This document shows positions 24,732 to 34,236 of a stretch of DNA of 64,000 nucleotides, in pieces (the first letter of the stretch is position 1; every line of letters starts with the position of its first letter). Where the stretch lies: positions 1 to 64,000 of the forward strand of contig JAFXJT010000031.1 in the NCBI GenBank assembly GCA_017532085.1, read 5' to 3'. The position numbers and the translations under genes are program-made. The notes under the pieces are model-generated. The model was not told the DNA's origin. It did no database searches and worked only from the letters and a program-made list of their open reading frames with translations. Source of the stretch: Oscillospiraceae bacterium. Its GTDB lineage: Bacteria; Bacillota; Clostridia; Oscillospirales; Ruminococcaceae.

Positions 24732-27119
24732 ATGTCTAAGTTTTCGGAAAAAGTCGCCCAGGATTTTCTGGAGCGTCTGCAGGCACAGTTTAACGTAACG
24801 CCTGATGAGGCCAGCGATAAACAGATTTATCATGCTTTATCCGCAGTAATCTGCGCGCTGATGAAGAAAAAACGCCAGAAATTCATCAATCATGTGAATT
24901 CTACCGGCGAAAAGCAGGTATTTTATCTTTCCATGGAATTTCTGATGGGTCGTTCTCTCAAAACCAGCTTATATAATCTGGGATTGGCGGAAGACCTCAC
25001 AAAGATGTTCAAAAAATATGATATCAACATGGAGCGTATCTATGCAAACGAGCCGGATGCCGGTCTTGGCAACGGTGGTCTGGGCAGATTGGCTGCATGT
25101 TATCTGGATGGTCTGGCAACCACCGGATATCCCGCAACCGGCCATAGCATCTGCTATGAATACGGCATTTTCAAGCAGCAGCTTGAAGAAGGATGGCAAA
25201 CCGAGCTGCCCGATAACTGGCTTCCCGGTGGTGAGGTGTGGCTGGATCCCCGCCCTGAGCAGGCAATTGATATCCATTTTGAGGGCGATCTGCAGGAATA
25301 CTGGGATCAGCAGTATCATCATGTCTCTCATGTGAACTACAACACCGTAACAGCCATTCCTTATGATATGTATGTATCGGGCTACAACAGCGATGCAGTC
25401 AGTGTATTGCGTCTGTGGTCTGCGAAGGCACCCAGCTTTGATATGGCAATGTTCAATCAGGGTGATTATTCCAAGGCACTGGCACAGAATTCTGTTGCCA
25501 ATGCAATTTCCAAGGTGCTGTATCCCAATGACAATCATCTGGAGGGCAAATCGCTTCGTTTGCGTCAGCAATATTTCCTTTGTGCTGCCGCCATCGGTGA
25601 TATTGTCAACAATCACATGAGCGTATATGGCACATTGGATAACCTTCACGAGAAGGTGGCTGTGCATATCAATGATACCCATCCTACCCTTGCGATCCCT
25701 GAGCTGATGCGTATTTTGTTGGATGACTGCGGCTATGGCTGGGATAAAGCTTGGTATATCACCTCTCATGTATTTGCTTATACCAACCATACGGTTATGG
25801 CAGAGGCACTGGAAAAATGGGATATCAATCTGGTGCGCCGCATCATTCCTCGTGTATTTTCCATCATTGTGGAGATCAACAATCGCTACTGTGCGGGCAT
25901 TCAGGAGCGCAATGGCGGCAATAGCGCACTGACCACCAAAATGTCGATCATTCAGGATAACCTGATTCACATGGCAAATCTTTGCGTTGCCGGTTCCCAT
26001 AGCATCAATGGTGTGTCCAAGCTGCACTCCGAGATCATCAAGGAGGCGGTGTTCTTCAATGAGCACGCCGATACGCCCGAAAAATTCAAGAATGTGACAA
26101 ACGGTATTGCATATCGCCGCTGGCTGTATCAATCGAATCCCGCCCTGACTGCACTGCTCAGAGAGGTCATCGGGGATCGGTTTTTGCAGGATGGCGCAGA
26201 GCTTGCAAAGTTCCATGCATTCGAGCATGATGAACAAGTGCTGCAGAGATTGTTGGAAGTCAAACGCGGCAACAAGCAGCTGTTCTGTCAGTATGTGAAG
26301 CAGAAAACCGGCACGACACTGGATCCGGACAGCATCTTTGATGTGCAAGTCAAGCGTCTGCATGAGTATAAAAGACAGCATCTCAATGCGCTGAATATTA
26401 TTGCCGATTATCTTTCTTTGCTGGAGAACCCGGATCGTGAGTTCACACCCAAAACCTATATCTTTGCGGCAAAGGCTGCACCGGGTTATTATCTGGCAAA
26501 ACAGATCATTAAAATGATCTGGTCGCTGTCTGAGGAGATTCGCAAGAATCCGAAGATCAGCGAGAAGCTTTCCGTAATCTTCCTGGAAAACTATTGTGTT
26601 ACCCTCTCTGAGCTGCTGATGCCTGCATCGGATTTCTCTGAGCAGATTTCTTTGGCAGGTACAGAGGCTTCCGGCACCGGCAACATGAAGCTGATGCTCA
26701 ATGGTGCAGTTACCATCGGTACGCTGGATGGTGCCAATGTTGAGATCAAGGATGCCGCAGGCGATGACAATATCATCATTTTCGGCATGAAAACCGAGGA
26801 AGTCAATGCACGCAAGCCCGGTTATCATCCTGCACAGGTTTATGACCACAACGGTCTGGTGCGAGCCTGTGTTGATCGGATTGAAAACGGTATCAATGAC
26901 TGCCGTTTCCATGAGATCGCAAATTCGCTGCACACTCAGGATCCGTATATGGTGCTGGCAGATTTTGACAGCTATCGTGCAGCACAGGCATATGCTTCTG
27001 ATTGCTATCGTGATCAGAAGAAGTTTGCAAGAATGAGTCTCCACAACATTGCCGGCGCAGGCATCTTCTCTGCTGATCGTGCTGTGTCGGAATATGCTAA
27101 GAATATCTGGGGATTGTAA
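24732..27119 (+). CDS. glgP: Glycogen/starch/maltodextrin phosphorylase (GT35)
   Basis: About 795 residues, full length. It releases glucose 1-phosphate from alpha-1,4-glucans with pyridoxal phosphate. Visible signatures: NEPDAGLGNGGLGRLAACYLD (~95-115, split across the active site), KFKNVTNGIAYRRWL (~455) and the PLP-lysine motif EASGTGNMKLMLNGA (~650). GGAGAAA lies 9 bases before ATG 24732; a longer reading from 24684 lacks a ribosome site. It sits 6 bp before a GH13 gene, a storage or starch degradation pair. Confidence 0.97.
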   Translation: MSKFSEKVAQDFLERLQAQFNVTPDEASDKQIYHALSAVICALMKKKRQKFINHVNSTGEKQVFYLSMEFLMGRSLKTSLYNLGLAEDLTKMFKKYDINMERIYANEPDAGLGNGGLGRLAACYLDGLATTGYPATGHSICYEYGIFKQQLEEGWQTELPDNWLPGGEVWLDPRPEQAIDIHFEGDLQEYWDQQYHHVSHVNYNTVTAIPYDMYVSGYNSDAVSVLRLWSAKAPSFDMAMFNQGDYSKALAQNSVANAISKVLYPNDNHLEGKSLRLRQQYFLCAAAIGDIVNNHMSVYGTLDNLHEKVAVHINDTHPTLAIPELMRILLDDCGYGWDKAWYITSHVFAYTNHTVMAEALEKWDINLVRRIIPRVFSIIVEINNRYCAGIQERNGGNSALTTKMSIIQDNLIHMANLCVAGSHSINGVSKLHSEIIKEAVFFNEHADTPEKFKNVTNGIAYRRWLYQSNPALTALLREVIGDRFLQDGAELAKFHAFEHDEQVLQRLLEVKRGNKQLFCQYVKQKTGTTLDPDSIFDVQVKRLHEYKRQHLNALNIIADYLSLLENPDREFTPKTYIFAAKAAPGYYLAKQIIKMIWSLSEEIRKNPKISEKLSVIFLENYCVTLSELLMPASDFSEQISLAGTEASGTGNMKLMLNGAVTIGTLDGANVEIKDAAGDDNIIIFGMKTEEVNARKPGYHPAQVYDHNGLVRACVDRIENGINDCRFHEIANSLHTQDPYMVLADFDSYRAAQAYASDCYRDQKKFARMSLHNIAGAGIFSADRAVSEYAKNIWGL

Positions 27120-27125
27120 TCGCAT

Positions 27126-29003
27126 ATGAAACAACTGTATGACAGTTGGGATCCGTGCTATAAGAGTGTGTTCGGTGCGCTGCGGCGCAATCAGACCTGC
27201 ACGTTTACGATCCGTCTTTCGGCGGATATCAAGCCGGATTCCAATCCAATGTTGATTCTTTACCGTGTCGGGATGAAGGAACGCTTCATCCCGATGCATT
27301 CTGTTACGCAGGAAGACGGTGTCACTGCGTATACTGCCACCTGCTCTGCAAAGCATGCCGGCGTCCATTACTATTACTTTGCGTATATTTGCGGCGGGAG
27401 ATGGTACTATATCAAACAATCCGACGGCCACAAGGGCGTGCTGGACCATGGTGATCTGTTCCAGTTGACGGTATATGACGACAGCTTTGAAACACCTGCA
27501 TTTCTAAAGGGCGGTGTGATGTATCAGATTTTCCCGGATCGTTTCTGCAAAAGCGGTGTGCAGCATGAAAATGTTCCGGGTGATCGTGTGCTGCGTGAGG
27601 ATTGGGGCGGTACGCCATATTATCGGCCGGATGCAAACGGTCATGTTTGGAACAACGACTATTTCGGCGGTGATTTGCAGGGAATTATCGAAAAATTGCC
27701 TTATCTGCAATCACTTGGTGTTACCTGCATTTATTTGAATCCGATTTTTGAGGCGCATGAAAACCATCGATACAACACTGCCAATTATCGGCAGGTGGAT
27801 CCGTTGCTGGGTACCAATGCGGATTTTGCACGTCTTTGTGCAGAAGCGAAGGAATATGGCATCAGCATCATTTTGGATGGCGTGTTCTCACATACCGGAG
27901 CAGACAGCATCTATTTCAACAAATTCCATCGATATGATACGGTGGGAGCGTATAATGACCCTTCCAGCCCATATTACAAATGGTATAGCTTCTATCAATT
28001 TCCTGATGGTTACGAATCCTGGTGGGGAATCACCACGCTGCCCAATGTCAACGAAAATCATCCGGCATATACCGAATATATCTGCGGAAAAGACGGTGTG
28101 CTGGAATACTGGATGGAGCTAGGCGCTGCCGGCTTCCGGCTTGATGTTGCCGATGAGCTGCCCGATGCGTTTTTGGAGCGGTTAAATCGTTGTGTCAAAA
28201 GCTATGACAGTGAGCGCATTGTCATCGGTGAGGTGTGGGAGGATGCTTCCAATAAGGAAGCATATGGCGTGAAACGGCGATATCTGCTGGGCAGCCAGTT
28301 GGATTCTGTGATGAACTATCCCTTCCGCAGTGCAATTATGCAATATCTGGGCGGAGCAAGCCCTTATGATTTTCGCAGAGCAATTATGACGATTCTGGAA
28401 AACTATCCCAAGCCGGTAACAGATGTGCTCATGAATTTTGTTTCTACGCATGACATTGAACGAGCGATCACCGTGTTGGGCGGAGAGTCCTCTGCCGGCA
28501 AGGATAAGGACTGGATGGCCGAACGCAGACTGCATCCCGAACAATATGCAAAAGGCAAGCAGAAATTGCAATGTGCTATGGTTCTGCAATTCTTTTTGCC
28601 CGGTGTGCCCTGCATCTATTACGGTGATGAAGCCGGTCTGGATGGCTATGCCGATCCCTTTAACCGGCGCTGCTTCCCATGGGGTCATGAGGATCAGGAG
28701 CTGATCGGTTTTACCAGACAGCTTTCTGCGATCCGTCATTCCTCTGATGTATTCACAGACGGCAAGCTGCGGTTCGTCGTGCTGGCAGAGGATTTTATGA
28801 TATTTGCCAGACTGCAGGAAGCACAGAAGAAGGCTGTGCTGATTGCGCTCAATCGTGCAGACCATGATGTGACGATTCCGCTTGATGCTGAAGAAATTAC
28901 CTCGCAATTTACCGGATTACAGCCGTTATCCGGCACATCGCTCGGTGATCAGATTATGCTGCCTGCCTATGGATTTGCGGCATTTTCCGCCGAACTGCTC
29001 TGA
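27126..29003 (+). CDS. GH13 alpha-amylase family enzyme (neopullulanase/maltogenic type)
   Basis: 625 residues. An N-terminal beta-sandwich (~1-115, CBM34-like; KSVFGALRRNQTCTFTIRL) precedes the GH13 barrel: GVMYQIFPDRF (~128), nucleophile Asp in GFRLDVADEL (~338), general acid Glu in IVIGEVWED (~370) and the third Asp in STHDIER (~440). There is no signal peptide, so it acts in the cytoplasm on imported or stored alpha-glucans, next to the phosphorylase. The family splits into cyclodextrinase, neopullulanase and maltogenic enzymes; the exact activity cannot be told. Confidence 0.93.
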   Translation: MKQLYDSWDPCYKSVFGALRRNQTCTFTIRLSADIKPDSNPMLILYRVGMKERFIPMHSVTQEDGVTAYTATCSAKHAGVHYYYFAYICGGRWYYIKQSDGHKGVLDHGDLFQLTVYDDSFETPAFLKGGVMYQIFPDRFCKSGVQHENVPGDRVLREDWGGTPYYRPDANGHVWNNDYFGGDLQGIIEKLPYLQSLGVTCIYLNPIFEAHENHRYNTANYRQVDPLLGTNADFARLCAEAKEYGISIILDGVFSHTGADSIYFNKFHRYDTVGAYNDPSSPYYKWYSFYQFPDGYESWWGITTLPNVNENHPAYTEYICGKDGVLEYWMELGAAGFRLDVADELPDAFLERLNRCVKSYDSERIVIGEVWEDASNKEAYGVKRRYLLGSQLDSVMNYPFRSAIMQYLGGASPYDFRRAIMTILENYPKPVTDVLMNFVSTHDIERAITVLGGESSAGKDKDWMAERRLHPEQYAKGKQKLQCAMVLQFFLPGVPCIYYGDEAGLDGYADPFNRRCFPWGHEDQELIGFTRQLSAIRHSSDVFTDGKLRFVVLAEDFMIFARLQEAQKKAVLIALNRADHDVTIPLDAEEITSQFTGLQPLSGTSLGDQIMLPAYGFAAFSAELL

Positions 29004-29020
29004 AGCTGAAGGGAGTATGT

Positions 29021-30403
29021 ATGACCTTTTCCGATCTGCGAAAAACCTATCCTGAATTTCTTTACAAGGGATATACCGTGCATGCAGATGATCATGCTCT
29101 GGAAATTCAATATGATTTTGCCATCAGCGGCTTATGCGAATTCCATCCTCGCTGGCGGATTCCATGCACCACTGCAAGAGCATTGCAGCAGGATCCTGCG
29201 CTGCAGCGCATGGTATTTTCACTGGGACTCACAGAGCTTGTCAGCTATTGGAAAATCACTTGTTCGCCTACGGTGAGGATTCTTTGCGGTGCCTTGACAG
29301 ATGCCCAATGCCAATGGTGGAAAACCTTGTATTACGGCGGTCTGGGCGAATTCTTCTATCGCAACGGCATTGCTGTGGATTTTGCGCAGTTCATGACCAT
29401 TCGCTCTGAGGGGGCATCGCTTTCTGCACAGCCTTCCTCAAGAGCGCTTTCCGGCAGATTGATTCCGGTAGGCGGCGGCAAGGATTCCATTGTATCGTTA
29501 CATCTTTTGCGGGAATCTCATGCCGATTCGAAAGCGTTTCTCATCAATCATCGGGATTCCTCTGTGAAAGCTGCAGCGCTTGCGGGAATTCAACCGGAAA
29601 ATATCATTGAGGTTTCCCGTACTCTGGATCCCAATATGCTTCGCTGCAATGCGGAAGGCTTCCTCAATGGACACACGCCTTTTTCTGCAATTGTAGCATT
29701 CGGTTCTGTGCTGACTGCGTATCTTCACGGCCTAAAGGATGTAATTCTGTCCAATGAATCCTCTGCCTGTGAGGCAACCGTCAGTGAGGCTGAGATCAAT
29801 CATCAATATTCCAAAAGCTTTGCGTTCGAGCATGATTTTCTGATCTACGAGCAGGAATTTTTGCACAGCGGCGTACAATATTTCAGCTTGCTGCGCCCGT
29901 TGACGGAGTTTCAGATTGCACGATATTTTGCTTCGCTGCCTTCTGCCTATCACGAATGCTTTCGGAGCTGCAATGTGGGTACAAAGCAGGATATCTGGTG
30001 CGGACATTGCGCAAAATGTCTGTTTGTTGCAGTGATTCTGCTGCCCTTTTTGTCTTATGAACGCATCACACAATTGCTGGGAGCCGATTTGCTGAATCAG
30101 CCGGAGCTTTCCGATGTGCTGCGTGAACTGTGCGGCTTGCTGCCGAATAAGCCATTTGAATGTGTGGGCAGCCGCAAAGAGGTGAATATTGCACTTTGTC
30201 TGGGTATTGCCCGGATGGAACGGCAGCAGCAGCCCTTGCCCATATTGCTGAAGCAATATAAGGAAACATCACTTTATACCGAATATCGGGCAATCGCATC
30301 GGAATTCGGGAATGAATTTGATCCTGCGCATCATCTGACTCCGGAATTGGAGGCGCTGGTCAAGGAAGAATGTGTTGCTCGGTTTCAAAATCCCACAGTC
30401 TGA
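29021..30403 (+). CDS. MurL-like UDP-MurNAc-L-Ala-L-Glu epimerase homologue
   Basis: 460 residues. An ATP-pyrophosphatase-type loop VGGGKDS at 150-156, then SNESSAC (244-250), EINHQYSKSFAFE (258-270) and a CGHCAKC cluster (327-333). This order matches the MurL family, which in Xanthomonas epimerises the terminal L-Glu of UDP-MurNAc-L-Ala-L-Glu to D-Glu using ATP, replacing glutamate racemase MurI together with MurD2. Here the neighbours are a GH13 enzyme and galE, and no murD2 lies nearby, so the role here is inferred. Other PP-loop enzymes are possible. Confidence 0.6.
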   Translation: MTFSDLRKTYPEFLYKGYTVHADDHALEIQYDFAISGLCEFHPRWRIPCTTARALQQDPALQRMVFSLGLTELVSYWKITCSPTVRILCGALTDAQCQWWKTLYYGGLGEFFYRNGIAVDFAQFMTIRSEGASLSAQPSSRALSGRLIPVGGGKDSIVSLHLLRESHADSKAFLINHRDSSVKAAALAGIQPENIIEVSRTLDPNMLRCNAEGFLNGHTPFSAIVAFGSVLTAYLHGLKDVILSNESSACEATVSEAEINHQYSKSFAFEHDFLIYEQEFLHSGVQYFSLLRPLTEFQIARYFASLPSAYHECFRSCNVGTKQDIWCGHCAKCLFVAVILLPFLSYERITQLLGADLLNQPELSDVLRELCGLLPNKPFECVGSRKEVNIALCLGIARMERQQQPLPILLKQYKETSLYTEYRAIASEFGNEFDPAHHLTPELEALVKEECVARFQNPTV

Positions 30404-30418
30404 AAGGTGTGTGTCTGA

Positions 30419-31423
30419 ATGTCACATATTGTTGTTACAGGCGGTGCAGGCTTCATCGGAAGCCATTGCTGTGTCGAGCTGCTGCAAGCCGGCGCACAGG
30501 TGACCGTGCTGGATAATTTCTGCAACAGCAAGCCCGAAGCACTGCACCATATTGCAAAGATTACCGGGATCTGTCCCGCATTGGCACAACTGGATCTTTG
30601 CGATGAATCTGCAGTTTCATCGTTTTTTGCAGCCAATTCGGTAGATGCGGTCATTCATTTTGCCGGACTCAAGGCTGTAGGGGAATCCTGCAGAATCCCT
30701 CTGACCTATTATCACAACAATCTGACCGGTACGCTGCATCTGCTGCGTGCTATGGCGGAAAATGGTTGTAAAACGATTGTGTTTTCCAGCTCCGCAACCG
30801 TATATGGTATGCACAATACCGCACCGTTTACAGAGGATATGCCTACTTCTGCAACTAACCCTTATGGTTGGACCAAGCAGATGATCGAGCAGATCTTAAT
30901 GGATACTGCTGCTGCGGATCCGGATTGGGCGATTGTGGCATTGCGCTATTTCAATCCCATTGGTGCACATCCTTCGGGACTGATCGGTGAAAACCCCAAC
31001 GGAATTCCCAATAATCTGGTGCCTTATGTGGCAAGAGTCGCAGAAGGTACGCTGGAACGGCTCAGCATATACGGGGATGATTATGATACCCCCGATGGTA
31101 CAGGTGTGCGGGATTATATTCATGTGGTGGATCTGGCAAAAGGGCATCTTTGTGCATTGGAGTATGCCAAGACACATCACGGCTTTGAAGCAATCAATCT
31201 GGGTACAGGCAACGGAGCTTCTGTGTTGGAAGTGCTGCATGCTTATGAGCAGGCTTGCGGCAAGTCGCTGCCTTATGTCATTGCGCCTCGTCATGCAGGT
31301 GATATTGCCACCTCCTTTGCGGATCCCCAAAAGGCAAAATCGCTTTTGCACTGGCAAGCCGAATCTGATCTGCTGACGATGTGCAAAGATAGCTGGAACT
31401 TCACCTTGCAGCAGCATCCATAA
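30419..31423 (+). CDS. galE: UDP-glucose 4-epimerase
   Basis: 334 residues, an extended short-chain dehydrogenase fold. NAD-binding GGAGFIGSH at 8-16, catalytic SSATVYG and the YxxxK pair in YGWTK (~145-150), plus a GalE-type C-terminus. It interconverts UDP-glucose and UDP-galactose for surface glycans or galactose use. It starts 15 bp after the MurL-like gene and is last in the glgP-to-galE run; a terminator follows. Confidence 0.95.
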   Translation: MSHIVVTGGAGFIGSHCCVELLQAGAQVTVLDNFCNSKPEALHHIAKITGICPALAQLDLCDESAVSSFFAANSVDAVIHFAGLKAVGESCRIPLTYYHNNLTGTLHLLRAMAENGCKTIVFSSSATVYGMHNTAPFTEDMPTSATNPYGWTKQMIEQILMDTAAADPDWAIVALRYFNPIGAHPSGLIGENPNGIPNNLVPYVARVAEGTLERLSIYGDDYDTPDGTGVRDYIHVVDLAKGHLCALEYAKTHHGFEAINLGTGNGASVLEVLHAYEQACGKSLPYVIAPRHAGDIATSFADPQKAKSLLHWQAESDLLTMCKDSWNFTLQQHP

Positions 31424-31485
31424 TTGGGCGTTGTGCAAAATAGGTGAAAAAGTTTTGCCGAATTTGGTAAAATCAGAGAAAATTT

Positions 31486-31515
31486 GCGAGGGACAAAAAA
31501 ATCGTTGTCCCTCGC
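31486..31515 (+). terminator. galE terminator, overlapping the mreB -35 element
   Basis: Perfect 11-bp stem GCGAGGGACAA / TTGTCCCTCGC with an 8-base A-rich loop, followed by TTTGTTTTGT. The 3' arm contains the TTGTCC used as -35 of the next promoter. Confidence 0.8.
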
Positions 31516-31533
31516 TTTGTTTTGTGGTACAAT
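31505..31533 (+). promoter_or_regulatory. mreB promoter
   Basis: TTGTCC (31505-31510), 17-bp spacer, TACAAT (31528-31533), leaving a leader of about 95 nt. Confidence 0.65.
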
Positions 31534-31636
31534 AAAAAAAGAAAGTGATCCGGATATCGCCACGTCAGAGGGCGAATCCGTTTTTTATGTGTTTTTGTGT
31601 AGAATTTGCCATCACATCAGCGAGAAGGAGCAGATC

Positions 31637-32653
31637 ATGTTCACCAGATATATCGGCATTGACCTGGGAACGGCTAACACCCTTGTATTCGTTCGGGGCA
31701 AGGGGATTATTATGCGCGAGCCGTCCGTGGTAGCCGTGAATACGCGCACCGATCAAGTATGTTCCGTGGGCAAGGAAGCCAAAGAAATTATCGGCAGAAC
31801 GCCCGGTTCCATCATTGCAGTCCGTCCTCTGAAGGATGGTGTGATTGCGGATTTTGATATTGCCGCAACCATGCTGCAGGAGTTTATCAAAAAGGCATTG
31901 AAGGGTACTGTGCTTACAAAAGCGCGTGTGTTGATCTGTATTCCTTCCGGTGTGACCGCTGTGGAGCGTCGTGCCGTAAAGGAAGCTGCAGAAAAAGCCG
32001 GTGCACGTCCTGTTCAATTGATTCAAGAACCCATTGCCGCTGCATTGGGAGCAGGTCTTTCGATTCTCAATCCCACCGGCACAATGATTGTGGATATCGG
32101 CGGCGGCACCAGTGAGGTTGCTGTCATTTCCATGGGCGGAATCGTATCCTCTCGTTCTGTGCGTGTGGCAGGCGATGCGTTTGATATGGCAATTGTCAAT
32201 TACATCCGCAAAAAGTATAACCTTCTGATCGGAGAACGTACTGCCGAAACGATTAAGCTGGAAATCGGCTCCGCATTTCCTGAAGAGCATGAAAGAACCA
32301 TGGAAATCCGAGGCAGAAATCTGCTCAACGGATTGCCGGAAAATATCACCATTACCTCCGATGAGGTGCGCGAAGCGCTCTCTGAACCTTTGGGACGTGT
32401 CATTGAGGCAATACAGGAGACACTTGCACATACACCGCCTGAGCTTTCTGCCGATGTGATTGAACAGGGTATTACGCTCGCCGGCGGCGGCGCACTGCTG
32501 CGTGGTATGGATAAGCTGATCAATCGTGAAACCGGTATGCCTGTGTATGTGGCGGAATATCCGCTGGATTGCGTAGCGGAAGGAACGGGTCAGATCCTCA
32601 AAAACCTTGAGCAATATGAAGAATTGCTTGCCGAGGAGATTAAATATTATTGA
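31637..32653 (+). CDS. Rod-shape protein MreB/Mbl (bacterial actin)
   Basis: About 338 residues, full length. Actin-fold motifs: phosphate 1 DLGTANTLVF (~9), VICIPSG near 100, EPIAAALGAG (~137), phosphate 2 DIGGGTSEVAVIS (~156) and LAGGGALLRGM (~285). It polymerises under the membrane to guide lateral wall synthesis. GAAGGAG precedes the ATG. No mreC/mreD follow, so this is a solitary MreB paralogue, closer to Mbl/MreBH use; which one cannot be settled here. Confidence 0.93.
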   Translation: MFTRYIGIDLGTANTLVFVRGKGIIMREPSVVAVNTRTDQVCSVGKEAKEIIGRTPGSIIAVRPLKDGVIADFDIAATMLQEFIKKALKGTVLTKARVLICIPSGVTAVERRAVKEAAEKAGARPVQLIQEPIAAALGAGLSILNPTGTMIVDIGGGTSEVAVISMGGIVSSRSVRVAGDAFDMAIVNYIRKKYNLLIGERTAETIKLEIGSAFPEEHERTMEIRGRNLLNGLPENITITSDEVREALSEPLGRVIEAIQETLAHTPPELSADVIEQGITLAGGGALLRGMDKLINRETGMPVYVAEYPLDCVAEGTGQILKNLEQYEELLAEEIKYY

Positions 32654-32661
32654 GTTGTGAT

Positions 32662-32690
32662 AAGCCGGACGGATTCCTTTCGTTCGGCTT
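32662..32690 (+). terminator. mreB terminator
   Basis: AAGCCGGACG / CGTTCGGCTT (one G-T pair) followed by CTTTTATAT. Confidence 0.8.
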
Positions 32691-32708
32691 CTTTTATATC
32701 AATAAGCC

Positions 32709-32737
32709 TTGCATTTGGGTCGGATATTTGCTATAAT
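32709..32737 (+). promoter_or_regulatory. Promoter of GH51 gene
   Basis: TTGCAT (32709-32714), 17-bp spacer, TATAAT (32732-32737). No AraR-like box was found here, unlike the ara operon. Confidence 0.65.
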
Positions 32738-32772
32738 GATAAAAAGAAATAGGATTTTTTTGGAGGTTATCT

Positions 32773-34236
32773 ATGCTGCGATTCAAAGTGCAGCCGCAGA
32801 CAGAGGCATGTATCATTCCTGCGGCACAATACGGGCATTTCTCAGAGCATCTTGGCCGCTGTATTTATGACGGTTTATGGGCAGATGAGAAAAGCCGGAA
32901 AAAAACAGAAGAAGGATTTCGTGCCGATGTGATTGATGCACTGAAAAAGCTGCATATTCCGGTGCTGCGTTGGCCGGGCGGCTGCTTTGCGGATGCGTAT
33001 CATTGGCGAGACGGCATCGGTGCGCCTCAGGAGCGTCCGGTGCGTGTGAATACCATCTGGGGATGGCCGCTGGAAACCAATCGCTTTGGAACGCATGAGT
33101 TTTTCCGGCTGTGCGAACTGCTGGGCTGTGATGCCTATCTTGCTGCCAATATGGGCAGCGGTACTGTGCAGGAAATGGCGGATTGGGTGGAATATGTTAC
33201 CTCCTTTTATGATACGACGCTGACCAAAGAGCGCCGTAAAAACGGCAGACAAGAGCCTTGGCGGCTTCCTTATCTGGGCATTGGTAATGAGGTCTGGGGC
33301 GGCGGCGGATATATGACGCCCGATCATTATGCCGATCTCTATCGCAATTGGCAGAATTTTGCCAAGCCCTATGATCATAAACCCATGATGAAAATTGCCT
33401 GCGGTGCCAACAGCGGGGATTATCACTGGACGGAGCGGATGATGGCACGAGTGGATGCCTCGATGATGCAGGGGCTGAGTGTTCATTACTACACAGTTCC
33501 TTCCGGTATATGGGAGCATAAAGGCGATGCGGTTCAGTTTACGGATGAAGAATATCTGGAAACCATCCGAAAAGCATTGTATATGGAAGAATTGCTTTCC
33601 AAACATAGTGAGATCATGGACAGATATGATCCTGAAAAGAAAGTGGCGCTCGTTGTGGATGAATGGGGAAGCTGGTATGATGTTACGCCGGGCACGGAAG
33701 AAGCCTATCTTTATCAGCAGAACACCATGCGCGATGCCATTCTCGCTGCTTGTACGCTGCATGTTTTCCACCGACATACCGATCGTGTCAAAATGGCGAA
33801 TCTGGCACAGACGGTGAATGTATTGCAGGCGCTCATCCTCACAGAGGGAGATCGGATGCTCTGTACACCTACTTATCATGTGTTTGATCTGTTCCAAGGA
33901 CATCAGGATGCAGCACTGCTGACCATTGCCGGTGATGTGCCGCAGATCAATGATCTGCCTGCCATATCCGTGATTGCTTCCTGCAAGGATGATGGGATGC
34001 TGCTGACAATCTGTAATCCACAGCTGACAGAGCAGACTGCAGCGTTTGATTGCAGCGCATTGCATGTGCGTGCGATACAGAATGCAAAGCTGCTCACCGG
34101 CGATTGCCGTGCCCATAATACGTTCGATCATCCCGATGTTGTTTGCCCGGTTGCCTTTGATGGCTGCTTACTGGAAAAGGAGCAATTGACCATGACTTTG
34201 CCCGGCTGCTCGGTTGTGGCTGTGATGCTGCGATGA
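32773..34236 (+). CDS. Alpha-L-arabinofuranosidase, GH51
   Basis: 487 residues, the usual length of intracellular GH51 enzymes. N-terminal strand with HLGRCIYDGLW, LRWPGGCFADAYHW (~62-75), acid/base Glu in GIGNEVWG (~176), HYYTVP and nucleophile Glu in VVDEWGSW (~295), then the C-terminal beta-sandwich. No signal peptide. It would free L-arabinose from imported arabino-oligosaccharides, feeding the araBAD pathway at 2-6 kb although it lies 27 kb away. GGAGG lies 7 bases before the ATG. Confidence 0.95.
   Translation: MLRFKVQPQTEACIIPAAQYGHFSEHLGRCIYDGLWADEKSRKKTEEGFRADVIDALKKLHIPVLRWPGGCFADAYHWRDGIGAPQERPVRVNTIWGWPLETNRFGTHEFFRLCELLGCDAYLAANMGSGTVQEMADWVEYVTSFYDTTLTKERRKNGRQEPWRLPYLGIGNEVWGGGGYMTPDHYADLYRNWQNFAKPYDHKPMMKIACGANSGDYHWTERMMARVDASMMQGLSVHYYTVPSGIWEHKGDAVQFTDEEYLETIRKALYMEELLSKHSEIMDRYDPEKKVALVVDEWGSWYDVTPGTEEAYLYQQNTMRDAILAACTLHVFHRHTDRVKMANLAQTVNVLQALILTEGDRMLCTPTYHVFDLFQGHQDAALLTIAGDVPQINDLPAISVIASCKDDGMLLTICNPQLTEQTAAFDCSALHVRAIQNAKLLTGDCRAHNTFDHPDVVCPVAFDGCLLEKEQLTMTLPGCSVVAVMLR

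Noticed and set aside
24969..27449. An 826-codon open frame antisense to glgP
   Set aside because: Composition shadow: the plus strand encodes glycogen phosphorylase with all signatures; the antisense translation has no domain.
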